This document shows, piece by piece, positions 17,548-24,490 of a stretch of 64,000 nucleotides of DNA (position 1 is its first letter; each line of letters begins with the position of its first letter). The DNA lies in contig CADBDH010000002.1 of the NCBI GenBank assembly GCA_902793405.1, positions 109,672 through 173,671 of the forward strand, read 5' to 3'. Made by a program: the position numbers and the translations under genes. The notes under the pieces were generated by a model. It was given only the letters and a program-made list of their open reading frames with translations, searched no databases and was not told where the DNA came from. The DNA is from an uncultured Bacteroidales bacterium. Its GTDB lineage: Bacteria; Bacteroidota; Bacteroidia; Bacteroidales; Muribaculaceae.

Positions 17548-19206
17548 TCAAGATAACAGGGCATCGACGAGTTCGGCTACGTCATCGATGGTCACGTTGG
17601 GATTGGCTCCAGTCAGCAGCCAGTCAACAGCTGTAGCCACGTCATCGATGGTGAATGCCGAGTTGTAGCGGGCAAAGTGACCCAGTACATTGAGCTGGCC
17701 GTTCTCACAGTCAACCGGTGTGCTTAATCGGGAACTCATACCATAGTAGTAACGGAGTTGCAGCGCATAGGTGCCACTCGCTAGAGTGGTGGGCAATGTG
17801 ATGGCACTTGTCACAGTGCCTCCCTGCTCATAATTGTCTAATACGATGTTGACTGCTTGGCTCGAAGCGACGATTCGCTCGGCGGCGTTATTGAGCGAGA
17901 ATACCAGGTTGATGTTGGGATAGGATGTGAAGATCTCGACGTTGCTGGCTTGGGTAGGCATCTCTTCACCCAAGACAAACAGGTCATCGGTGGCCATCAG
18001 GCTCTCGGCCGAGATGAGGCAATAGGTGGGAGGTACCACGCCCAGGAGCATCTCGTGGCCTGAGTTGAAACGAAGCTGATCACCGTCGCGGTGAGTCATG
18101 TTCAGCGCGGTTGACGCATACCAGCCGTCACAGGTGCCGTACCAGCCGAAGTTGAAGTGCAGCAATCCCTCGCTATTGTAGCCGTCGCAGATGAAGGCAT
18201 GACCACCGGCGGCAGGATCGTTGGCCGAGTACAGGATGGGGCGTTTCATGTCGAGTTCCTCCTTGACCATGGCTTCCCATTCTTCAGTAGTGTAGCTTTC
18301 TTCCCACCAGCCGCTGCGCTCCACGTCACGTGCACTGGAACTGTAACCGAACTCTTTCATTGCCGACAACTGGCTGAAGACGTAGGCACCGCTACCCTCG
18401 GGGCTGTAACCCATGTCAACGGCTTGTCCGCAATAGCGGCTCAGTTTGGCAACCTCTTGGGCTTGTTCATCGGTATAGGTGTCCTGGATGAGCTCGTGCA
18501 GGTCATAATCCCAATGGCAGTAGGATGACAGCATCTTGCTGTAGTCAAACGAGGTTGCAGGCAATGAGGGAATCGTCTGGCCGATGTCATAGCAGTAGTA
18601 GGAAGCCACTGCACTGCAGCTGGTCGGATAACGCCAGTAGTACATGACTTGGGCCATGGCCGTTGCCACGCAACCAACGACGCAATACTCGCCATTATAG
18701 ACGGGGCACTGCAGGTAATAGGGCATCTCCTGGCCCCAGTAGGTCTTGGTCAGGGGCTCGACGCCTGCACCGCGAGCGGTTCGCACGGCAGGAGTCACAT
18801 TCAGCTCGGGATGTAACTGCAGATATTCAATTTCCTCCTGATAACTGTTCATCAGGGCCTTGAAGTTCTCGGGCAGATTGTTGGCGTCAAGGCGTCCGTG
18901 GTCGCTGTAGCCCAGCACCTGATTGGCACGGTCCTCTCCAGCGACGATAATAAAACCGCCGCCATCGATGTTGAAGGCATAATAGGCATTGGCATTCCTG
19001 TCGACCTTCGAGGGCATGGTGTAGGCGAGCTTAAGGTCGGCCACAGCAGGAGCCCTGAGTGATCCCGGGGTGGCGGCATGAAGTTTAAGATAACTGCCGG
19101 CAACATCACGTGCCGAGTTTAAGTTCACATTCGAGGCGTTAACGTGCGAGCCCATAGCGGTCAGCACGGCAAGAGCAAATACACTTACTAGGTTCTTGAA
19201 ACTCAT
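17548..19206 (-). CDS. Secreted C10 peptidase with extended C-terminus, copy 5
   Basis: This protein (552 residues from the ATG at 19206; a TTG at 19218 is rejected) has a signal peptide, propeptide and C10 domain with Cys in VVGCVATAMAQVMYYW near 178 and His in GGHAFICDGYNSEG near 338. After the enzyme comes a beta-sandwich-like module of about 110 residues (CLISAESLMATDDLF to RYYYGMSSRLS), then a degenerate dockerin-like end (FTIDDVATAVDWLL, VTIDDVAELVDALL) in which the DxNxDG calcium loops are lost but the helices remain. It heads a two-gene unit with copy 4. Confidence 0.9.
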   Translation of the reverse strand: MSFKNLVSVFALAVLTAMGSHVNASNVNLNSARDVAGSYLKLHAATPGSLRAPAVADLKLAYTMPSKVDRNANAYYAFNIDGGGFIIVAGEDRANQVLGYSDHGRLDANNLPENFKALMNSYQEEIEYLQLHPELNVTPAVRTARGAGVEPLTKTYWGQEMPYYLQCPVYNGEYCVVGCVATAMAQVMYYWRYPTSCSAVASYYCYDIGQTIPSLPATSFDYSKMLSSYCHWDYDLHELIQDTYTDEQAQEVAKLSRYCGQAVDMGYSPEGSGAYVFSQLSAMKEFGYSSSARDVERSGWWEESYTTEEWEAMVKEELDMKRPILYSANDPAAGGHAFICDGYNSEGLLHFNFGWYGTCDGWYASTALNMTHRDGDQLRFNSGHEMLLGVVPPTYCLISAESLMATDDLFVLGEEMPTQASNVEIFTSYPNINLVFSLNNAAERIVASSQAVNIVLDNYEQGGTVTSAITLPTTLASGTYALQLRYYYGMSSRLSTPVDCENGQLNVLGHFARYNSAFTIDDVATAVDWLLTGANPNVTIDDVAELVDALLS

Positions 19207-19258
19207 AACTGAAAACAATAAGGTCGTTTATGTTGATAATGATAATTAATATTGCTGC

Positions 19259-19266
19259 CAAAAGTA
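19259..19266 (-). promoter_or_regulatory. -7 box of C10 peptidase copies 5 and 4
   Basis: TACTTTTG on the minus strand, 52 bases before the ATG at 19206. No such box exists in the 56 bases between copies 5 and 4. Confidence 0.65.
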
Positions 19267-19367
19267 GTAAGTTTCTGGCAAAATGCCAAGAAAAGACAAG
19301 AATATTTGTCTCCACACGTCTTTTTCTGCTCATTTTCTATCAATCGCTGCCTTCGACTACACCTATT

Positions 19368-19403
19368 AATAGAGGTGAGCATCAGACGACGCTCACCTCT
19401 ATT
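19368..19403 (-). terminator. Terminator-like hairpin after C10 peptidase copy 6
   Basis: AATAGAGGTGAGC and GCTCACCTCTATT form a perfect 13-bp stem around a 10-base loop, starting 22 bases after the copy 6 stop. The minus-strand side is only followed by AATAGG, so the T tract is weak. Confidence 0.65.
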
Positions 19404-19425
19404 TTCTATATGAAATAAGTCAGAT

Positions 19426-21087
19426 TTAATCTTGGGTCATGATATGGTCAATGAGCATGATGACATCATCGATGCTCAGCTCAACATTATCGGCAGCTGT
19501 GCCATTGAGTAAATAATCGATAGCAGCGGTGACGTCTTCGATATCGAACGGAGCATTGAATTTAGCAAATTTACCGGTCACGATCAGCTTGCCTTGTGAA
19601 ATGTCAATAGTGGACGCTGTTCCATTAACGAGGTAATTGAATTGCAGGTCATAAGTGCCATCGGTCATAGTGGTAGGCAGTGTGATAGTGCCATAGATGT
19701 CGCTGCGCTGAACGAAATCATTCTTGACCACATGGATAAGGTCGCTTGTAGCCACTCTGTTACCCTCTTGATCGGTCAATGTGAACAACAGATCAACATC
19801 GCTGTAGGTCGTGTAAAGGTTCACTCTTGAAGCCCGTGGCTGAAGTAAACCTCCCAGCAGGAGTAATCCGCCCTCGGCATCGATGTCTTTGGCGATAACC
19901 TTGCAGTATTCAGGCGGTTCCATATTGGTGAACATATAGTGGTTAGAGCCATAATCGCGATAAGAACCATCGAGGGTAGTAGTAATAATCGCTGTTGTAA
20001 GGAACCAACCGTTATTGACACCATACCAACCAAAGTTGATGTGGAAATATCCATTGTTGTCGTAGCCGTCAAAAATGAAGGCATGGCTTGTGGACGCGGT
20101 GCCTACATGCTTGGCGCCATACATGATGGGGCGGCCAGCATCCAGTTCTGCACGCATCAGTCTCTCCCAGCTCTCGGTTGTATATGAACTGGTATAAGAG
20201 AGTGATTTGGCGTTAGGATTATAACCAAGTTTTTTCATGCCCGCTAACTTATTTGGGCCGTTGGTAAAACTGCTGGACAATGAATAACTGACTTTAGCAG
20301 CTTGGCCAACATAGCGGCACAATTTGGCAACTTCCTGAACTTGCTCTTCGGTGTAATTGTCTTGAACGGTTTCGCCCAAATCGTAGTCCCAGTGGCAATA
20401 GCTGTGCAGCATTTTGCTGTAATCAAACGTGGTGACAGGGAGCTCTTCGAGGGTCGCACTGATCATGGAACAGGTGTAAGAGGCAATGGGACCGCAAGTT
20501 GTGGGATATTGCCAATAATACAAGATCTGGGCCATTTGAACACCCGAGCACCCAACCTTGCAATGCTGGCCCTGATAGGTCGGGCATTGCAGGAAATAAG
20601 GCATCTGTTGGCCCCATTCCGTTTTGATGAGCGGCTCGACGATGACTTCACTGTTCTCGCTAATGAGTCGGGATGCCACTTTTGCCGTGGGGTGGAGCTG
20701 GAGATACTCAATCTGCCTCTTGTAGCCATCCAATAATGCTCTCAAGTTGTCGGGCATGTTGGCAAAGTCGATACGGCCCTTGTCGCTGAAACCTAATACC
20801 TGGCTCGCACGATCGTCGCCCGAGATAATGACGAATCCACCTCCATCAATGTTGAAAGCGTAGTAGGCATTTGCACTCTTGTCAACCGATGAAGATTCGG
20901 CATACGCTAATTTCAGGTCGGCGAGAGCGGGGGTATTGTATGCTCCAGGAATTGCAGTGTGTTGTTTGAGGAAACTGCTTGCTATCGAACGGGCCGATGC
21001 CAGGTCAACATTAGTGGCATAAGCACTTAGTCCTGTCATGGTTGTAAGGATCACTAAACTGACCCTCATGAGTCTTTTAAATATCAT
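19426..21087 (-). CDS. Secreted C10 peptidase with extended C-terminus, copy 6
   Basis: The 553-residue precursor has a signal peptide (VSLVILTTMTGLSAYAT), propeptide and C10 domain with Cys in KVGCSGVQMAQILYYW near residue 179 and His in TSHAFIFDGYDNNG near 334, followed by HINFGWYGVNNGWF. As in copy 5, a beta-sandwich-like module (about 400-510) follows, and the end is a degenerate dockerin-like pair (FDIEDVTAAIDYLL, LSIDDVIMLIDHIM) without calcium-loop residues. It is the most upstream and most divergent of the six and has its own promoter, divergent from the flavodoxin operon. Confidence 0.9.
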   Translation of the reverse strand: MIFKRLMRVSLVILTTMTGLSAYATNVDLASARSIASSFLKQHTAIPGAYNTPALADLKLAYAESSSVDKSANAYYAFNIDGGGFVIISGDDRASQVLGFSDKGRIDFANMPDNLRALLDGYKRQIEYLQLHPTAKVASRLISENSEVIVEPLIKTEWGQQMPYFLQCPTYQGQHCKVGCSGVQMAQILYYWQYPTTCGPIASYTCSMISATLEELPVTTFDYSKMLHSYCHWDYDLGETVQDNYTEEQVQEVAKLCRYVGQAAKVSYSLSSSFTNGPNKLAGMKKLGYNPNAKSLSYTSSYTTESWERLMRAELDAGRPIMYGAKHVGTASTSHAFIFDGYDNNGYFHINFGWYGVNNGWFLTTAIITTTLDGSYRDYGSNHYMFTNMEPPEYCKVIAKDIDAEGGLLLLGGLLQPRASRVNLYTTYSDVDLLFTLTDQEGNRVATSDLIHVVKNDFVQRSDIYGTITLPTTMTDGTYDLQFNYLVNGTASTIDISQGKLIVTGKFAKFNAPFDIEDVTAAIDYLLNGTAADNVELSIDDVIMLIDHIMTQD

Positions 21088-21118
21088 AACTTGAAAATAG
21101 TATTATAAATTTTTGGTG

Positions 21119-21126
21119 CAAAAGTA
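21119..21126 (-). promoter_or_regulatory. -7 box of C10 peptidase copy 6
   Basis: TACTTTTG on the minus strand, 31 bases before the ATG at 21087, in the divergent spacer shared with the flavodoxin gene. Confidence 0.6.
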
Positions 21127-21276
21127 GTGGTTTTCTGTCTCATAGGCAAGAAAGGGTTTTTATTTGTGTCATGCTTTTAACTATATAGGTATTATATAAT
21201 GGTGGGGATGGGGTTTTTGGGTAATTATGGTAAAAATATCGGTAAAAAGGGTATCGGATAATATTGAGAAATGTTA

Positions 21277-21284
21277 TAATTTTG
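21277..21284 (+). promoter_or_regulatory. -7 box of flavodoxin operon
   Basis: TAATTTTG on the plus strand, 46 bases before the ATG at 21331. No convincing TTG lies at the expected -33 distance. Confidence 0.55.
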
Positions 21285-21330
21285 CATCGTGATAGAGTAA
21301 TTAATTATAAGAGTATAAACTGCTTTCAAG

Positions 21331-21930
21331 ATGAACATCAAACAGATCATATTAACTACCGTCGTTACCGGTTGCATGGCACTCAGTGCCATGGCAGCCG
21401 GTTTTGCGCATAACACTAACACTAACACTAACATTAACATTAACGATATGACCAATAACAGTAAAAAGACGCTGGTGGCCTACTTCAGTGCAACAGGCAC
21501 GACCATGGAGGCTGCCACCAAGCTAGCAAAGGTGGCTGATGCCGACCTGCATGAAATCGTTCCCGAGACCCCTTACACACCTGCTGACCTGAACTGGCGT
21601 GACAAGTCCAGCCGCAGCAGCGTTGAGATGGCCGACAAGAGCAGCCGTCCCGCTATTGCCAATAAGGTAGAGAACATGGAGCAGTACGATACCGTGTTTG
21701 TGGGTTATCCCATCTGGTGGTACATCGCCCCGACAATCATCAACACCTTCCTGGAGCAATATGACTTCACTGGAAAGACAATCGTTCCCTTCTTTACCTC
21801 GGGTGGCAGCGGTGCCGGCGAGACGATGAAGTATCTCAAGCCCTCGGCTCCCGGTGCTAACTGGAAGGAGCCCAAGAGCCTCAATTACATGGGCGAAGCC
21901 GAGATGAAATCCTGGATTGATTCACTCTGA
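21331..21930 (+). CDS. Exported flavodoxin-like protein
   Basis: The 199-residue protein has an N-terminal export signal (QIILTTVVTGCMALSAMAAG) with a possible lipobox at VTGC, a short Asn/Thr/Ile-rich linker from a hexamer DNA repeat, and then a complete flavodoxin fold. The FMN-phosphate loop is AYFSATGTTMEAA, with GYPIWWYIAPTI and the late FFTSGGSGAGE loop. Flavodoxins carry one or two electrons on FMN. An in-frame ATG at 21448 sits right before the flavodoxin domain and could give a cytosolic form. It leads an operon with DUF362 and iron alcohol dehydrogenase genes. Lipoprotein versus periplasmic fate is uncertain. Confidence 0.85.
   Translation: MNIKQIILTTVVTGCMALSAMAAGFAHNTNTNTNININDMTNNSKKTLVAYFSATGTTMEAATKLAKVADADLHEIVPETPYTPADLNWRDKSSRSSVEMADKSSRPAIANKVENMEQYDTVFVGYPIWWYIAPTIINTFLEQYDFTGKTIVPFFTSGGSGAGETMKYLKPSAPGANWKEPKSLNYMGEAEMKSWIDSL
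21412..21447 (+). repeat. Hexamer microsatellite in flavodoxin gene
   Basis: Six tandem hexamers (three AACACT, two AACATT, one AACGAT) encode the linker between export signal and flavodoxin domain. Gain or loss of units keeps the frame and only changes linker length. Confidence 0.85.
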
Positions 21931-21943
21931 TTGTCTGAAAATC

Positions 21944-22888
21944 ATGAATAAGAAACAACTGTTGACTCTCATAATGGTCGCCCTGATGGCCATTGTGAGC
22001 AGTGCACAAAGCCCGGTGTATTACACCACTGAGATTTCGCCCGAAGCGCTTGTCAAAATATACAAGGCCCTGGGTGTTGAGCCTACTGGTCGCGTGGCTG
22101 TGAAAATCAGCACTGGCGAAGCCGGCAACAACCATTATCTCAAGCCCACACTCATCCGCAACCTGGTGGACGAGGTGAATGGCACCATCGTGGAGTGTTG
22201 CACTGCCTATGGCGGTTCCCGTCAGGATGTTTCCAAGCATTGGCAAACCATTCATGAGCATGGCTTTGACTCCATCTTTGCTGTGGATATCATGGACGAG
22301 TACGGCCAGATGCGCATACCCGTTAAGGACCGCACCCACATCAAGTATGATATTGTGGGCGACCACTTGGCTAACTATGACTGGATGATCAACTTGGCCC
22401 ATTTCAAGGGTCACGCCATGGGTGGCTATGGCGGTGTGTTGAAGAATGCTTCGATAGGCGTTGCCAGCACAGCCGGTAAAGCCTATATTCATACAGCCGG
22501 CAAGGCCAGCGATGCCGGCCAGTTGTGGCAACAGATTGCCGAGCAGGACGATTTCCTCGAGTCGATGGCAGCTGCTGCTCAAGCGGTGCATAATTATATG
22601 GGCGGACGTGTTATATATATTAATGTGATGAACAACATGTCGGTCGATTGTGACTGCGACGGGTCCCCCGAGGAACCCAAACTCAAGGACATGGGTATCA
22701 TGGCCAGCCTTGACCCCGTGGCTCTGGATTGGGCATGTGTGGAGATGGTGATGAATCACAAGGCAGCCGCAGGCGATGACAATGCCCCCCTTATCGAGCG
22801 CATCAACAGCCGTCACGGCACCCATACCATCGACTGGGCCGAGCACATCGGCCTCGGCACCAAAAATTACATGATCATTAAACTTTAA
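21944..22888 (+). CDS. DUF362 domain protein, exported
   Basis: The 314-residue product starts with a signal peptide (QLLTLIMVALMAIVSSAQS) and then a DUF362 domain (VAVKISTGEAGNNHYLKPTLIRNLV, INLAHFKGHAMGGYGGVLKN, ASLDPVALDWACVEMV). DUF362 proteins are often found with ferredoxins and redox enzymes, and the function is unknown. No 4Fe-4S ferredoxin domain is present here, though VDCDCDGSPEEPK contains two Cys. The ATG at 21944 is 13 bases after the flavodoxin stop; the TTG at 21917 would overlap it and is rejected. Next gene follows after 20 bases. Confidence 0.85.
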   Translation: MNKKQLLTLIMVALMAIVSSAQSPVYYTTEISPEALVKIYKALGVEPTGRVAVKISTGEAGNNHYLKPTLIRNLVDEVNGTIVECCTAYGGSRQDVSKHWQTIHEHGFDSIFAVDIMDEYGQMRIPVKDRTHIKYDIVGDHLANYDWMINLAHFKGHAMGGYGGVLKNASIGVASTAGKAYIHTAGKASDAGQLWQQIAEQDDFLESMAAAAQAVHNYMGGRVIYINVMNNMSVDCDCDGSPEEPKLKDMGIMASLDPVALDWACVEMVMNHKAAAGDDNAPLIERINSRHGTHTIDWAEHIGLGTKNYMIIKL

Positions 22889-22908
22889 CCATTTAACTTA
22901 ATATAGCG

Positions 22909-24081
22909 ATGAACAACTTTGTTTACAACATACCTGTTAAGGTCTATTTTGGAGAGAATCAGTTGCAGCACCTCGGCGAGGAACTGGCTAAGTTCGGCAA
23001 GCGCGTCCTGCTCACCTACGGTGGCGGATCGATTAAGCGCACGGGTCTCTATGACGCTATTGTGGCCGAGGTCAAGAATGCCGGCATGGAACTGTTTGAA
23101 CTCTCGGGCATCGAGCCCAATCCCCGCATCGACAGCGTGCGCCGTGGCGCCCAGATGTGCAAAGAGCACAATATCGACGTGCTGCTGGCCGTGGGCGGTG
23201 GATCGACCATCGATGCCACCAAGTTTATGGCGGCAGGAGCCAAGGTTGATCATGACCCGTGGGATTTCTTCAATGAGAAGTGGGCGCCCATTACCGAGGC
23301 TTTGCCCATCATCAGTGTGTTGACACTCTCGGCAACGGGTAGTGAAATGGATGCCGGCGGTGTGATTAGCAACCCCGAGACCAATGACAAGATCGGGCGC
23401 GTTGAGAGCCCGACGTTGTTGCCCAAGGTATCGTTCCTCGATCCTACCGTGACCTATACCGTGAGCCCCTATCAGACCGCCTGTGGCGCGGCCGATATGC
23501 TCTCGCACATCTTTGAGGTCTATTTCAATATGAATCAGGACCTTTATATGCTCGACTGTTTCATGGAGGGCATGATGAAGACCATCATCAAGTATGCTCC
23601 CATCGCCATGAAGGAACCCGAGAATTACGAGGCTCGCGCCAATCTGATGTGGACCTCCTCATGGGCCATCAATGGTTTTGTCAATGGCGGTAAGCGCCAG
23701 GCTTGGAGTTGCCACCCCATGGAACATGAGGTGTCGGCCTACTACGATATCACCCACGGTCTGGGTCTTGCCATCATCACTCCGCGCTGGATGGAGTACT
23801 GCTTGAGCGAGGACACGGTGAGCAAGTATGTGCAGTTTGGCGTGAACGTCTTTGGCATCGATGCGCATCAGCCGGCGATGGATATTGCCAAGCAGAGCAT
23901 CGAGAAGGTGAAGGACTTCTTGTTTGGAACATTGGGTTTGACCAGCACGCTTACTGCGCTGGGCATCAACGATGAGCACATCCCCACCATGGCGCGCAAG
24001 GCTTGTGCGGGTGGCGTGCTGCCGGGTTTCGTTCCCTTGAACCAGCAGGATATTGAAACCATCTTCCGCAACTGCTTGTAA
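22909..24081 (+). CDS. Iron-containing alcohol dehydrogenase (BDH/YqhD type)
   Basis: The 390-residue cytosolic enzyme belongs to the group III iron alcohol dehydrogenases that reduce aldehydes with NAD(P)H. It has the nucleotide loop GGGSIKRTGLYDAIV near residue 38, AVGGGSTIDATKF near 95, LTLSATGSEMD near 141, and metal ligands Asp and His in GAADMLSH near 195-199 plus His residues in SCHPMEHEVSAYYDITHGLGLA (about 268 and 283). The GGGS loop is typical for NADPH-preferring YqhD-like members. It is the last gene of the flavodoxin-DUF362 unit, suggesting a shared redox role. The substrate is unknown. Confidence 0.92.
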   Translation: MNNFVYNIPVKVYFGENQLQHLGEELAKFGKRVLLTYGGGSIKRTGLYDAIVAEVKNAGMELFELSGIEPNPRIDSVRRGAQMCKEHNIDVLLAVGGGSTIDATKFMAAGAKVDHDPWDFFNEKWAPITEALPIISVLTLSATGSEMDAGGVISNPETNDKIGRVESPTLLPKVSFLDPTVTYTVSPYQTACGAADMLSHIFEVYFNMNQDLYMLDCFMEGMMKTIIKYAPIAMKEPENYEARANLMWTSSWAINGFVNGGKRQAWSCHPMEHEVSAYYDITHGLGLAIITPRWMEYCLSEDTVSKYVQFGVNVFGIDAHQPAMDIAKQSIEKVKDFLFGTLGLTSTLTALGINDEHIPTMARKACAGGVLPGFVPLNQQDIETIFRNCL

Positions 24082-24243
24082 TGGACCACAAAACACCTTC
24101 CAGAAATTCGGCTCTCCTGGCTACAAACGATAGGTGATGTTGGATAAAGAAGGGTATTTACTGAAATTTTTCCTACGTGAACATAAAAAATCATATTATT
24201 TATGGTTATTTTCCATGTTTTCGCTGAAAAATTATGCAAATGT

Positions 24244-24274
24244 TTTGTGGGTATTGAAAAATGTATTATCTTTG
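24244..24274 (+). promoter_or_regulatory. Promoter without a recognised gene
   Basis: TTTG at 24244-24247, a 19-base spacer and TATCTTTG at 24267-24274 match both Bacteroidetes promoter elements. It lies in the convergent spacer between the alcohol dehydrogenase and a GH92 gene and points at no clear coding sequence. Confidence 0.55.
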
Positions 24275-24279
24275 CCGTG

Positions 24280-24463
24280 TTCAAAAGTTTTCTTTCGATT
24301 CATTCGTGTTAAGAACACGGCGATAAGATTGAAAGCAGGCATTATGAAAAGGACTAATAGGCTTTCCAGCTTTAGATCAATTCTATAAAAATTAAAAGTT
24401 AATAAATTTGGAGAAATGTTATTTGCAATGAGTTCCGTGGCTCGGGAGAGTCGCGGAACTTAT
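24280..24463 (+). ncRNA. Candidate small RNA ending in a long hairpin
   Basis: The 409-base spacer 24082-24490 has no convincing gene. Downstream of the promoter at 24244-24274 lies about 180 bases with a tiny open frame (24344-24388, MKRTNRLSSFRSIL) and, at 24428-24463, a 16-bp stem with a few G-U pairs capped by GGGA, a GNRA-type tetraloop. No T tract follows the hairpin on either strand, so it may be a structured RNA end or a bidirectional terminator for the two convergent genes. I do not recognise an RNA family. Confidence 0.3.
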
Positions 24464-24490
24464 GCGTTATATCCTATCGTAATCTTAATT

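Noticed and set aside
11247-21087. Type IX secretion signals on the C10 peptidases
   Set aside because: The C-termini are dockerin-like helices and loops; no T9SS C-terminal beta domain is visible.
24134-24388. Open frame of 84 residues on the plus strand behind the alcohol dehydrogenase
   Set aside because: It crosses a good promoter (24244-24274), has no domain character, and starts in AT-rich spacer without support.
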